Source of the DNA: Bacteroidota bacterium
Lineage (GTDB): Bacteria; Bacteroidota; Bacteroidia; JABEUT01
Assembly: GCA_013288345.1 (NCBI GenBank)
Contig: JABDCA010000017.1
Location: 6,107 to 56,008 of the forward strand
Direction of reading: 5' to 3'
DNA length: 49,902 nucleotides
Below, piece after piece: positions 16,390 through 25,585 of the stretch. The notes beneath the pieces are model-generated. The model worked only from the letters and a program-made list of their open reading frames with translations, was not told where the DNA came from and searched no databases. A program made the position numbers and the translations under genes. Positions within the stretch are counted from its first letter, which is position 1, and every line of letters begins with the position of its first letter.

Positions 16390-18945
16390 CTAGAAAGGGA
16401 AGCCAATACCAATGTTCACAACAATCTTATCAAATGCAGCAGTAGTGTGGATTTGCCTGAAAGTCCATGAGTCTGGCTTTGATGGATCAACCAAAGGCAA
16501 GCCAAAATCGAGCCGGAATACAAAATACGTAAAATCGAACCTGAAGCCCATCCCCGTTCCAACTGCAAACTCATTATAAAATGAGTATTTGCCACTTGCT
16601 TGAAACTCACCATGTGGCACGCTGGGGTTACTATTCAACAACCATATGTTACCTTCATCAAAAAAGAAACCAAGACCAAAGAATTTGATAACATTAAGCC
16701 TGTACTCCTGGCTAAGTTCAATTTTTACATCACCAACCTGTGCAAAACTAAATGATTGTCCACTGGCTCCCGGGCCAAGCGTTCTGGCAGTCCAGGCACG
16801 TATATCGTTCGAGCCTCCCGCCCAGTAACTCTTATCGAATGGAAGTTCATGTCCTGCATCATTTAACACCGGTATGCCAGCACCAACAAGTACCCGAAAA
16901 GCTAATTTATCATCCTTAGAAAGCACTATAGAAGGCCTCCAGTCAATATCGCCCTTAACATAATGCGAATAAGGATGCGAAAGAATATTATCAGTCTGCG
17001 ATGTGAAATGATCTATTGCATGAAGAAAAACCAATCCGGAACATTCAGCGCTTATTTTTACATAATTGAAATTCTTAAGCTTTGCCAGGGCTTGGTTATT
17101 AAATATCCAGGTAACGCGAGCATCAGTGATTACGTGCGTTGTAAAGCTGTTTAGCAAAAAAAAATTATTTGTTTTTATAATATCATCAATAAACAATTGA
17201 GAATTAATTGCATCAACATAGTTCACTTCGAATAAAGTAATATTCATGTGGTCGTGCTTCCAGCAATTCCAGTCATACCCATACGATCCGGTAATAATAT
17301 AGCGCTGGTAGCTTGGCTGGTCCTGATAGTCGCCGGTAATCCTGAATGCGGTAAGCGGATTAGCCACTGCAGGATTGATAGGGATTGAGCCAAACACATT
17401 TAAAGGCCTGGGTACAGAAAGACTTATATCGGGACCAAGGTCAAACGTATTTAACGTTAATCCTTTAGAGACATTAGAACTACTATTATCTTCTATAAGA
17501 GTTTGTGCTTCCCATGCCATCCTGAATTTCACTTGCAATACTTCTGCACCTTTAAGTAAATTATTATCCTGATATAATACATCACCTTGTACTCCCCAAT
17601 CTCCACCCGTTTCATTGAGCACCGACTCAAGTGCCAGCGATAGCTTCGTATTCGGCATAAGCTGAATGTAACAATCAAGTCTGTTAGAATCTTGTGAAAC
17701 CACCCAACGGATATTGACATAACGAAAAGCTTTTAACTGCGAAAGGCCTGTGTAGGTATTTTCCACATTCAATGCTTCGAACATTTCGCCGGGCTTTATG
17801 TATATCTTACTTAGTATGGAGCGTGGATGATAAACCGGCAAGGTATGCGGGTATGTAATTATATATCCATTTGTAAACGTAGTATCAGTTGCTGTATAGT
17901 ATGACTCAGCAGGATTATAACCCATTTGTATAATTACATTGCGTATAAAATATTTATGGTGCAAAGTTTCTATAACAGAGTCTGTTTTAACAGGGTCTAC
18001 ATAAGCAAACTTTTTAATACCAATTACCAGTTCAACTTTTTTAGTTGATGCATTGGTATCATAATCATAATAGATATATTCTTTAGAAAACGCATAATAG
18101 CCATCATTTTTTAAAACGCCTGTAAGCCTGTCTCTTTCATTTTTCAGAATATCTTCGTCATAATCATTGCCAATATTTATAAGCGAATTAACCGAATCTT
18201 TGTAAACGATTCCCGCTAATGTACTGTCGTCAATCTGATACGTAACTTTATCGATGATATATGGCTTTCCCGTACGAAGAATATAAAAAGCTTCAGCATA
18301 CTTACCATTTATGGCAACAGAATCAGTAACCTTAGCATCAAAATACCCTTTAGTATGCAGGTAACGCTTTATCTGATCAACCGAGCCAGCCATATATACA
18401 GAATCGAAAGCTACAGGTGATTCACCTACGGACCTTACCCACTCACCGCTAAAGGCCTTTGGTTCCTTCGACTTATATGATTTTGGAGATTTCCCTTGTT
18501 GAATTCTGATCTTATTCTCTTCTGCAATTTTGCTATTCTTTGCATCAATCTTTTTATCCTTTAAAACCCTTTTCTCATTCATCTTTTCTGGGTCGACAAG
18601 ATTATATACCAGCAAGTGAAGCGGAATAAGGCCAAGAATTTTTGTATTTGGTTTTTGTTTTATATATGCACTAAGCTGGGCTACTGTAAGTTCTGGTGGT
18701 AATTCAAGTTTTGCAATTTCTCCTCCCGGAATAGCAGTTATTTTATTATTTATCAAATTACTCTTCTGAGGCTTTTCTTGTTGCAGTGGCCTGTATATAA
18801 TATTGTTTTTAGTAAGCAGGTGCTGGCCGCTTTCTAATCTTTTTGCAGGATTACAGGCTGTAAATAGGAATGCACTTACAATACATACCAATACCAGTAA
18901 ATACTTACCTCTTGTCCAGTTACTATTATAAGCTTTTATAACCAT
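16390..18945 (-). CDS. tamL: TamL, lipidated TamA-like Omp85 outer-membrane protein
   Basis: An 851-residue protein. The N-terminus (VLVCIVSAFLFTAC) is a lipoprotein signal with a lipobox cysteine, followed by NPAKRLESGQHLL and then several POTRA-like modules (for example KRYLHTKGYFDAKVTDSVAI) and a C-terminal beta-barrel ending VVNIGIGFPF. A lipidated Omp85 protein with CN..KRL after the lipobox is the TamL signature of Bacteroidota, where it replaces TamA and partners TamB at the inner membrane. The barrel has the lid motif AGGSNDIRAW. A TTG nine bases upstream (18954) would extend it by three residues; the ATG at 18945 is preferred. No tamB gene is visible in the window. Confidence 0.87.
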   Translation of the reverse strand: MVIKAYNSNWTRGKYLLVLVCIVSAFLFTACNPAKRLESGQHLLTKNNIIYRPLQQEKPQKSNLINNKITAIPGGEIAKLELPPELTVAQLSAYIKQKPNTKILGLIPLHLLVYNLVDPEKMNEKRVLKDKKIDAKNSKIAEENKIRIQQGKSPKSYKSKEPKAFSGEWVRSVGESPVAFDSVYMAGSVDQIKRYLHTKGYFDAKVTDSVAINGKYAEAFYILRTGKPYIIDKVTYQIDDSTLAGIVYKDSVNSLINIGNDYDEDILKNERDRLTGVLKNDGYYAFSKEYIYYDYDTNASTKKVELVIGIKKFAYVDPVKTDSVIETLHHKYFIRNVIIQMGYNPAESYYTATDTTFTNGYIITYPHTLPVYHPRSILSKIYIKPGEMFEALNVENTYTGLSQLKAFRYVNIRWVVSQDSNRLDCYIQLMPNTKLSLALESVLNETGGDWGVQGDVLYQDNNLLKGAEVLQVKFRMAWEAQTLIEDNSSSNVSKGLTLNTFDLGPDISLSVPRPLNVFGSIPINPAVANPLTAFRITGDYQDQPSYQRYIITGSYGYDWNCWKHDHMNITLFEVNYVDAINSQLFIDDIIKTNNFFLLNSFTTHVITDARVTWIFNNQALAKLKNFNYVKISAECSGLVFLHAIDHFTSQTDNILSHPYSHYVKGDIDWRPSIVLSKDDKLAFRVLVGAGIPVLNDAGHELPFDKSYWAGGSNDIRAWTARTLGPGASGQSFSFAQVGDVKIELSQEYRLNVIKFFGLGFFFDEGNIWLLNSNPSVPHGEFQASGKYSFYNEFAVGTGMGFRFDFTYFVFRLDFGLPLVDPSKPDSWTFRQIHTTAAFDKIVVNIGIGFPF

Positions 18946-18956
18946 AAAATACAAAG

Positions 18957-19769
18957 CTACTTGACTTTTGCGTCCATGGCGTTCCTCAGGTTAGAAAATG
19001 ATAACAATTCAACCCTTACTGAACCAATTATAATTGGCGCCTCTATATAAACCGGCAAGCGATTTTTATCATCGGTTACCCATACAGTCATTTCTTCACC
19101 CGGCTTAAAAATAGTGCCACTTATAAGGCTTACATTGAACTTTATACATCTGAAATTGCCAAACTGGGTAGTTTCAACTTCCTTACCCATGTATTTAATG
19201 TGTATATGATATATCTTATTATCGAGATACAGCGTAAGAGGCAACGTATCATTTATTTTAAGGCCCGAAATGTTCAAGCACCGAGTATAGTAAATACCCG
19301 AAAGCGGATCGAAGGTGCACGCAGGAATAGTAACAGAATCTCGCTTATAGGCTCTATCCTTATCGCCTGAATAGCAGAATACTTTATGGTGAAGGTTATC
19401 AAAAAGGTTATCGTTTTTTACATGATTAGACCCCTCGTTGCTGTATCTGGCAAATCTTAGGGGTGTAAAACCGAATGTATCTACATAAGCCTGAAAAGTA
19501 TCGCGAACCTGGTAAAACCAATCGTATTTTGCATATGAATGGCCTAACCCCTCAAAGTAATAAGAAGGGATGTCATGGTATTTGCAATTAGCAACACTAA
19601 ATGTAACCTCGCCCGATTCAATCCATACAAAATGCCAGTGATAATATATTTTATAGGTAGCCTGTTCACCAGACTTAAAAACAATATTCGGGACATTGCA
19701 TGTTTGTCCATTACTACCAGAAAAAAAACAAATTAAAATGAATGATACAATTATTTTTTTTATATCCAT
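18957..19769 (-). CDS. DUF3108 domain secreted protein
   Basis: A 270-residue protein with a signal peptide (KKIIVSFILICFFSGSNGQ). The opening of the mature part (FKSGEQATYKIYYHWHFVWIESGEVTFSV) is the DUF3108 pattern, and the rest continues as a beta-rich domain (MTVWVTDDKNRLPVYIEAP). DUF3108 proteins are periplasmic or outer-membrane-facing proteins of unknown function, often in envelope gene clusters. It precedes TamL with 11 bases between stop and start, and a strong promoter sits just before it, so it heads a DUF3108-TamL-Omp85 transcript. Its position suggests a role in outer-membrane assembly or lipid handling; this is inference. Confidence 0.82.
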   Translation of the reverse strand: MDIKKIIVSFILICFFSGSNGQTCNVPNIVFKSGEQATYKIYYHWHFVWIESGEVTFSVANCKYHDIPSYYFEGLGHSYAKYDWFYQVRDTFQAYVDTFGFTPLRFARYSNEGSNHVKNDNLFDNLHHKVFCYSGDKDRAYKRDSVTIPACTFDPLSGIYYTRCLNISGLKINDTLPLTLYLDNKIYHIHIKYMGKEVETTQFGNFRCIKFNVSLISGTIFKPGEEMTVWVTDDKNRLPVYIEAPIIIGSVRVELLSFSNLRNAMDAKVK

Positions 19770-19773
19770 ATTC

Positions 19774-19803
19774 CAAAGCTATGTTTTAAATATGATGGCC
19801 AAA
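19774..19803 (-). promoter_or_regulatory. Promoter TTTG - 18 - TAGCTTTG for the DUF3108-TamL-Omp85 unit
   Basis: On the minus strand TTTG (19803-19800) and TAGCTTTG (19781-19774) are 18 bases apart, a near-ideal Bacteroidota promoter. Only four bases separate the -7 box from the ATG at 19769, so the transcript should be leaderless or nearly so. Confidence 0.65.
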
Positions 19804-19835
19804 TGATGGACATAAAATTCGATTTTTATTTGTAG

Positions 19836-19870
19836 AAAAATATCGCCAGATGCTTATACTGGCAAGATAT
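19836..19870 (-). terminator. Intrinsic terminator after the TMTC-like gene
   Basis: Read on the minus strand, ATATC-TT-GCCAG pairs with CTGGC-GATAT with a two-base bulge and a nine-base loop, followed by a T run (plus-strand AAAAA at 19836-19840). It separates the TPR gene from the DUF3108 promoter. Confidence 0.65.
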
Positions 19871-19894
19871 TTAACTAACAACTGAAGCATCGTA

Positions 19895-21964
19895 TTATTG
19901 CCTTTTAATAGCTTCATTCGTGAAATTATCTGCTGCTTTCAACATATTAAGATAATGTTCAGCCCTTACTGAATCCTTTTTGTGCATGTAATAATTAGCA
20001 AGCCATTGACACAGTATTTGGTTTTTACTAAAGTATGTTAGGGCTGTATCAAAATAGGTTATAGCTTTTCCGGTATCTCCATTCTCCATATAAATTTTCC
20101 CTATATTAATATATACTCCATCCGAGCCATGCCCTTTTTTTATGGCATTTTCGTTAAGTTTTAATGCCTCGGCATACTTACCTTCTGATGTATAGAGTTT
20201 TGTTAAGTATGTATACCCCATATCATACGCCGGATTTACATCTAACGTTTTCAAAAAGTATTCTTCTGCCATTGGGTAATTCTTCAATTCACGGTACGAT
20301 GAAGCGGCATTGAAAAGAGCTTCAGTATAATTGCTATCGCAGGCAATGGCTTTATTAAAGTAATCGAGGGCCGCACCGGGGTTTTTATAATAGATATATT
20401 CTATCATACCCACATTATTTAACGAGGTGGCGTAGTTCGGATAAATATCAATGGAGGCCAGGAAAGCTTTTTCTGCTTTACGGTATAAATCACCTTTCTC
20501 ATCAGGACTAAGGTTTTTGTTATTTTTTATTTCATCTACATAAGCAGCAGCCAACAAGGACTGGAGTTTAGCCGAATGCGGAGCTTCCTTAGCATCATGC
20601 TCATATACCGATAAGTGTGTTTTCCAATCGGGGTTTCGTTCAATTACCCTGAATGAGTAAACTACAAAGATTACAAATGAAGCTATAAAAATATTCTTGT
20701 ACTTACTCCACGACAATTCGCCTTTTAGTGGAACCTTAAAAAGCTTGTAAAGAAGCAATGAGGCCATTAAAGCAAACCCTATGGAAGGTATAAACATAAA
20801 TCTTTCAGCAACCAGGCCCGGGCCAACCTTAAATACATTTACAAAGGCAGCTAAAGGCACAACAAATAACAGAAAGGAAAACAACCATATATTCATTTTT
20901 TTATCGTTCTTAAAAAACACAATTGCCATTTTATAAAGAACCCAAACAATAATTCCTGCCACCACTAAGCCAGCCAACACATCCGCATCTGTCCACTTCG
21001 GAAAAGGGTTAAACTCATTATAACCATAGTAAGAAACCAGATCTTTGGGAAAAATGAGTTTATGCATATAAAACCACAGCGAAGCAAAGCCCAATTGAAA
21101 GTGCTGATACCAATGGGTACCTAAAAGCGGGTTTTCAAAAAACAAGAATGTACGATGATAGTTTGATGAAGGTAAAATAGTATGAACTATCTTTCTTTCT
21201 GCAAATACAGCAATTGAAATACAAACATAGAATATACCTATTGGCTTTAAAGGCTTTGCAATAAAAAAGTAAAGCACCAATATTGCAATCACATTATATA
21301 AAACGGCATCGGGCTTGGCCAAATAACCAAGATTAAAAAAAATGCATGCCGCTATGATCAATACAACCTGCATAATACGCTTACTGCCGGGTTCAAAACA
21401 TTTAACAAGGGCATAAACACCTAAAAGGCCAAACAAAAAACTCAGCATGGTATCACGGTTCTTAAGGCTATCCACTACCTCGGTATGTAACGGATGAGCC
21501 AAAAAGATACCCGTTACAAGTAATAAAAAGTAATCGCTTGCATGGGCATACAAAATTTTACGGAAGAAGTAAAAAAAGGAGATAATAAGTAAGGCATAAA
21601 TACAGATGTTAATTGCATGGCCTGCATGGGGTGAAACACCAAAAAACTTATATTCTACGGCAAAAGTGGTCTTTACAACCGGTCTGTAGCCATAGGTCCC
21701 TTTTTGGTCCCATGCATAGCGGCTTTTAAAAAGAGCAGGTATTCCCTCAATACCTTTTTGAACAGTAGTATCGCCATGTAGCACAAATTCATCATCCAAT
21801 GAGTAGCCATTGGGAATACTATTGCCATATAATGCAAAACAAAGGGCTATTACTGTACCAATAAACACAAAATGAAAGCTTCTTCCTTTAAAATGGAAAG
21901 GGGTTGAGGGAGTTTCTTCAATTAAAGAAGATTTTGGCTTGGGAACAGCCTTTTTATTAGCCAT
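19895..21964 (-). CDS. TMTC-like polytopic membrane protein with C-terminal TPR repeats (GT-C fold candidate)
   Basis: A 689-residue protein. The N-terminal ~430 residues hold roughly ten membrane segments; the first external loop carries an Asp-Asp pair at D57-D58 (GYSLDDEFVL) and YGYRPVV..TFAVEYKFFG, followed by FLAHPLHTEVVDSLKNRDTM, which resembles the loop of GT-C glycosyltransferases and of eukaryotic TMTC O-mannosyltransferases. The C-terminal ~240 residues contain about five TPR units (for example NPGAALDYFNKAIACDSNYTEALFNAASSYRELKNY). The TPR part probably faces the periplasm and recruits a protein acceptor or partner. The family is plausible but a glycosyltransferase activity is inferred. 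The gene is divergent from thiolase over a shared promoter region. Confidence 0.75.
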   Translation of the reverse strand: MANKKAVPKPKSSLIEETPSTPFHFKGRSFHFVFIGTVIALCFALYGNSIPNGYSLDDEFVLHGDTTVQKGIEGIPALFKSRYAWDQKGTYGYRPVVKTTFAVEYKFFGVSPHAGHAINICIYALLIISFFYFFRKILYAHASDYFLLLVTGIFLAHPLHTEVVDSLKNRDTMLSFLFGLLGVYALVKCFEPGSKRIMQVVLIIAACIFFNLGYLAKPDAVLYNVIAILVLYFFIAKPLKPIGIFYVCISIAVFAERKIVHTILPSSNYHRTFLFFENPLLGTHWYQHFQLGFASLWFYMHKLIFPKDLVSYYGYNEFNPFPKWTDADVLAGLVVAGIIVWVLYKMAIVFFKNDKKMNIWLFSFLLFVVPLAAFVNVFKVGPGLVAERFMFIPSIGFALMASLLLYKLFKVPLKGELSWSKYKNIFIASFVIFVVYSFRVIERNPDWKTHLSVYEHDAKEAPHSAKLQSLLAAAYVDEIKNNKNLSPDEKGDLYRKAEKAFLASIDIYPNYATSLNNVGMIEYIYYKNPGAALDYFNKAIACDSNYTEALFNAASSYRELKNYPMAEEYFLKTLDVNPAYDMGYTYLTKLYTSEGKYAEALKLNENAIKKGHGSDGVYINIGKIYMENGDTGKAITYFDTALTYFSKNQILCQWLANYYMHKKDSVRAEHYLNMLKAADNFTNEAIKRQ

Positions 21965-21996
21965 ACTTACTATTGCGATAACCTAGCAGGTTTTTT

Positions 21997-22026
21997 CAAA
22001 ATTAGCCTTTATTTCTAAATTGCAAT
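21997..22026 (-). promoter_or_regulatory. Candidate promoter of the TMTC-like gene (ATTG - 18 - TAATTTTG)
   Basis: On the minus strand ATTG (22026-22023) is followed after 18 bases by TAATTTTG (22004-21997), 32 bases before the ATG. Its -33 box is half of the palindrome ATTGCAAT (22019-22026) shared with the divergent thiolase promoter. Confidence 0.6.
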
Positions 22027-22048
22027 CACACCAAAAAGATTACTTTTG
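22019..22048 (+). promoter_or_regulatory. Candidate promoter of the thiolase gene (ATTG - 18 - TACTTTTG)
   Basis: ATTG (22019-22022) and TACTTTTG (22041-22048) are 18 bases apart; the start codon is at 22074, leaving a leader of about 20 bases. Confidence 0.6.
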
Positions 22049-22073
22049 AACTCCCTTTAACATACAAAAGTTT

Positions 22074-23255
22074 ATGACAAAAGAAGTTTATATAGTATCA
22101 GCGGTAAGAACTCCTATTGGTAGTTTTGCCGGTACCCTATCAGAAATGCCTGCAACCCATTTAGGAGCTATTGCTATAAAAGCAGCAATGGATAGAATAA
22201 ACCTTAATCCTACTGAGGTTAACGAAGTTTTTATGGGTAATGTATTACAAGCTGGCGAAGGCCAGGCCCCTGTAACACAAGCTGCTTTAAAAGCAGGTAT
22301 ACCAAATACAGTACCAGGTACAACCGTAAACAAAGTATGTGCTTCGGGTATGAAATCGATTATGTGGGCGGCGCAAAGCATAATGCTGGGCGATGCTGAT
22401 GTAGTTGTAGCCGGTGGTATGGAAAACATGTCAATGGTTCCTTATTATCTTGATAAAGCTCGTAAAGGTTATCGTTTGGGCAATGGCACATTAATTGATG
22501 GTATGGTGTTCGATGGTCTTACCGACCCATTTAACCATATGCACATGGGCAACGCCGGCGAATTATGCGCAAGAGATTGCAAAATAAGCCGTCAGGAACA
22601 AGATGCTTATGCTATTGAATCATACAAGCGTTCTGCTGAAGCATGGAAAAATGGACATTTTAAAAATGAAGTAATACCCGTTGAGGTGCCTCAACGTAAG
22701 GGTAACCCTATAGTATTTGCAGAGGATGAGGAGTATAAAAACGTAAACTTCGATAAGATACCTTCTCTTCCGGCCGTATTCCAGAAAGATGGGACAGTAA
22801 CTGCCGCAAATGCATCTACACTAAATGATGGCGCTTCGGCATTGGTAATAATGAGTAAGGAAAAGATGGAAAAGCTTGGCTTAAAGCCGTTGGCAAGAAT
22901 TGTAAGTTTTGCTGACGCATCTCTAGCTCCTGAATGGTTTACACTTGCCCCTTCAAAAGCTTTGCCAAAGGCACTTGCCAAGGCAAATTTGAAAATAAGC
23001 GATATTGATTTTTTCGAAATAAATGAAGCATTTTCTGTTGTAGCTATTGCCAACAACAAAGAAATGAAGATCGACCCTAAAAAGGTAAATGTTCATGGTG
23101 GAGCAGTTGCACTGGGCCATCCATTGGGCTCTTCAGGTTCACGCATAGTTGTTACACTTATAAATGTACTTAAGCAACATGGTGGCAAATACGGTGCAGC
23201 CGGAATATGCAACGGTGGCGGTGGTGCAAGCGCTATTGTAATTGAAAATATGTAA
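22074..23255 (+). CDS. Acetyl-CoA C-acyltransferase / acetyltransferase (thiolase)
   Basis: A 393-residue thiolase II-size enzyme that condenses or cleaves beta-ketoacyl-CoA. The acyl-accepting cysteine is C89 (VNKVCASGMKS), the catalytic histidine H349 (GGAVALGHPLGSSG) and the second cysteine C379 (CNGGGGASA); NEAFSVVAIAN is also conserved. The length and the GMENMS and NLNP.EV motifs favour an acetoacetyl-CoA thiolase (AtoB-like), with roles in acetyl-CoA/acetoacetyl-CoA interconversion or beta-oxidation; substrate chain length cannot be read. It is the first of a run of plus-strand genes that includes an enoyl-CoA hydratase 1.6 kb further on. Confidence 0.93.
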   Translation: MTKEVYIVSAVRTPIGSFAGTLSEMPATHLGAIAIKAAMDRINLNPTEVNEVFMGNVLQAGEGQAPVTQAALKAGIPNTVPGTTVNKVCASGMKSIMWAAQSIMLGDADVVVAGGMENMSMVPYYLDKARKGYRLGNGTLIDGMVFDGLTDPFNHMHMGNAGELCARDCKISRQEQDAYAIESYKRSAEAWKNGHFKNEVIPVEVPQRKGNPIVFAEDEEYKNVNFDKIPSLPAVFQKDGTVTAANASTLNDGASALVIMSKEKMEKLGLKPLARIVSFADASLAPEWFTLAPSKALPKALAKANLKISDIDFFEINEAFSVVAIANNKEMKIDPKKVNVHGGAVALGHPLGSSGSRIVVTLINVLKQHGGKYGAAGICNGGGGASAIVIENM

Positions 23256-23266
23256 TTATTCAATCC

Positions 23267-24049
23267 ATGAATTCTTTCGGTTATTGCAACTTGAGTATAG
23301 TACCTTGCCGGAAGGATACATCGGACAGAAGCGAGATGGTAACACAGCTTTTGTTCGGAGAATATTTTGAAGTGCTTGACGAATCTAAGACTTGGTTGCA
23401 TGTTCGTTCGGGTATTGATGGCTACGAAGGCTGGATAGACAGAAAGCAACAGCTACCCGTTTCAAAAGAAACCTACCAAAGCATTAAAAAACATACACCA
23501 ACCTATGTGGCCGATATTTTAGGTGTACTTACCGATGAAACCGATAGCGTATCTTTCCCTGTAACCATAGGAAGTTTGCTGCATTTTACCAAAGGCAAGG
23601 AAATTCATATTGAAAAGAGAAAATACGTTTACCAGGGAAACGTTATGGCGCCTGCTGGCAAAGTAAAACGTAGTAAACTGGTAGAAGATGCTTTTACCTT
23701 TCTTAACTCTCCTTACCTATGGGGTGGACGCACACCGCTGGGTATTGATTGTTCCGGTTTCACACAAATGGTTTACCGTTTAAATGGCATAAGTCTTAAA
23801 AGAGATGCATCACAACAGGTGGAACAAGGAACGGTTTTGAATTTTCCAGAAGAAGCAGAAGCAGGAGACCTTGCATTCTTTGATAATGAAGAAGGAGCTA
23901 TTACCCATGTAGGAATAGTGCTGGAAAAAGGCCAGATAATTCACGCCTCGGGCAAAGTGCATGTTGATAAGTTTGACCATTTAGGCATATACAGCGAAAC
24001 ACAGAAGCGTTACACCCATACCCTAAGGGTGTTAAAAAAGATGTTCTGA
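23267..24049 (+). CDS. C40 family NlpC/P60 cell-wall peptidase with SH3-like N-terminal domains
   Basis: A 260-residue protein. The NlpC/P60 domain occupies the C-terminal half: catalytic C162 (GIDCSGFTQMVY), H214 (ITHVGIVL) and the third polar residue H226 (IIHASGKVH). The N-terminal ~130 residues look like bacterial SH3 modules (EYFEVLDESKTWLHVRSGIDGYEGWID), which usually bind peptidoglycan. The architecture matches gamma-D-glutamyl-diamino-acid endopeptidases that cut stem peptides. No signal peptide is evident, so it may process recycled cell-wall peptides in the cytoplasm or use another route. It starts 11 bases after the thiolase stop. Confidence 0.87.
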   Translation: MNSFGYCNLSIVPCRKDTSDRSEMVTQLLFGEYFEVLDESKTWLHVRSGIDGYEGWIDRKQQLPVSKETYQSIKKHTPTYVADILGVLTDETDSVSFPVTIGSLLHFTKGKEIHIEKRKYVYQGNVMAPAGKVKRSKLVEDAFTFLNSPYLWGGRTPLGIDCSGFTQMVYRLNGISLKRDASQQVEQGTVLNFPEEAEAGDLAFFDNEEGAITHVGIVLEKGQIIHASGKVHVDKFDHLGIYSETQKRYTHTLRVLKKMF

Positions 24050-24109
24050 TAGCTTACGGGGCATCTACTATTTTTCGTAAAATTGTTTTGTCCTATTTAA
24101 CCTGTTTCT

Positions 24110-24811
24110 ATGCACTTAGATGTTACCATAAGTTTTAAAGACGTTTCGATTTTTCAGGATAATGCACTGATATTAAGCCGCGTTAACCTGGAAGTAAAAA
24201 AGGGAGAGTTCCTTTACCTGATGGGCAAAACAGGCAGCGGCAAAAGCAGCTTGCTTGAAACCCTTTATGGCGAACTACCACTTACTGAAGGCGAAGGACG
24301 CATTGCAGAATTTGACCTTAAAACACTTAAAAAGAAACAAATACCACTATTACGAAGAAAGCTCGGCATTATTTTCCAGGATTTTCAATTATTGATGGAC
24401 CGTACAGTTAAAGAAAACTTGTTATTTGTATTGCGCGCCACAGGCTGGGATGACTCCACTAAAATGCTCGATAGGGTGAACGATGTGCTTGATAAAGTGG
24501 CCCTGCAAACCAAAGGATTTAAAATGCCTCATGAGCTCTCGGGTGGAGAACAGCAGCGTGTTGCCATTGCCCGTGCATTGCTTAACGACCCCGAAATTAT
24601 ACTTGCCGACGAACCAACAGGTAACCTAGACCCTGATACCTCAGAAGATATTATGAAACTATTAATAGACATTAGTAAAACAGGGCGTTCTATTATTTTA
24701 GCAACACATAATTTATTGCTTACACAACGTTTTCCTGCCCGCACATTGCGTTGCGAAAAGGGTGAAGTAATTGAAGAAAACCATCAATCAAAAACAACTA
24801 CTACCATTTAA
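24110..24811 (+). CDS. ftsE: Cell-division ABC transporter ATP-binding protein FtsE
   Basis: A 233-residue ABC ATPase. Walker A is GKTGSGKSS at 39-47, the Q-loop follows at IIFQDFQLLMDRTVKENL, the signature is LSGGEQQRVAIARAL, Walker B is IILADEPTGNLDP and the H-loop ATHN. The QDFQLL..RTV.ENL stretch and the GNLDPDTSEDIM ending are typical of FtsE, which with FtsX regulates septal peptidoglycan hydrolases. ftsX is not adjacent; the next gene is an enoyl-CoA hydratase. The neighbouring NlpC/P60 peptidase gene is an interesting context for a hydrolase-regulating ATPase, though co-regulation is not shown. Confidence 0.87.
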   Translation: MHLDVTISFKDVSIFQDNALILSRVNLEVKKGEFLYLMGKTGSGKSSLLETLYGELPLTEGEGRIAEFDLKTLKKKQIPLLRRKLGIIFQDFQLLMDRTVKENLLFVLRATGWDDSTKMLDRVNDVLDKVALQTKGFKMPHELSGGEQQRVAIARALLNDPEIILADEPTGNLDPDTSEDIMKLLIDISKTGRSIILATHNLLLTQRFPARTLRCEKGEVIEENHQSKTTTTI

Positions 24812-24820
24812 TATACGGCT

Positions 24821-25585
24821 ATGAGTGAAGGAAAAGTAGAAACATCGGTAAAAAATGGAGTGGCTACGGTGCAGTTTATGCACCCGCAAAGCAATTCATT
24901 GCCGGGCGTATTATTAATGAATTTAGCTGCAGAAATTGAGAAGGCCGGGAACAATAAAGAAGCACATGTAATTGTGCTGAAGAGTGAAGGCGAGAAAACA
25001 TTTTGCGCAGGAGCATCTTTTGATGAGTTAATGTCTATTGCTGATCTGGCAACCGGAAAAAAATTCTTTTCGGGCTTTGCATCAGTTATAAATGCAATGC
25101 GTAAGACGCCCAAATTTGTCATTGCCCGTGTGCAGGGTAAAGCTGTAGGTGGTGGAGTTGGACTTGCATCGGCTGCCGATTATACATTGGCTACCGAAGC
25201 TGCATCTGTAAAACTGAGCGAGTTAAATGTAGGCATAGGCCCATTTGTTGTTGGCCCTGCTGTAGAAAGAAAGATAGGTACTTCAGCTTTTTCTTCTATG
25301 TCGATAAATGCTGCGGAATGGATGAGCGCTGAATGGGCAAGGGAGAAAGGATTGTATGTGAACGTATACCCAACCATTGTAGAATTAGATAAAGCAGTAG
25401 ATGAAATTGCAATAAGACTGGCACAAAGTAATCCTGAAGCAATGGCTCTGCTTAAGCAAGTATTCTGGAAGGGCACAGAAGATTGGGATAAGCTTTTAAT
25501 TGAGCGTGCAGAAATGAGCGGTAAACTTGTTCTATCAGAATTTACAAGGAACTTTATTTCGAAATTTAAACAAGGTGTAAGATAA
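24821..25585 (+). CDS. Enoyl-CoA hydratase/isomerase family protein (methylglutaconyl-CoA hydratase-like)
   Basis: A 254-residue crotonase-fold protein. The oxyanion-hole segments are CAGASFDEL (first) and GKAVGGGVGLASAADYTLA (second), followed by KLSELNVGIGPFVVGPAVERKIG. The glutamate of the second hydratase position is kept (E134, LSE), but the first catalytic glutamate of classical enoyl-CoA hydratases (GGGxEL) is glycine (G114). That replacement together with the PFVVGPAVERKIG segment recalls LiuC/AUH-like methylglutaconyl-CoA hydratases of leucine breakdown; the assignment is tentative. The stop codon shares a base with the next ATG (TAATG), so it is coupled to the MerR gene. Confidence 0.85.
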   Translation: MSEGKVETSVKNGVATVQFMHPQSNSLPGVLLMNLAAEIEKAGNNKEAHVIVLKSEGEKTFCAGASFDELMSIADLATGKKFFSGFASVINAMRKTPKFVIARVQGKAVGGGVGLASAADYTLATEAASVKLSELNVGIGPFVVGPAVERKIGTSAFSSMSINAAEWMSAEWAREKGLYVNVYPTIVELDKAVDEIAIRLAQSNPEAMALLKQVFWKGTEDWDKLLIERAEMSGKLVLSEFTRNFISKFKQGVR

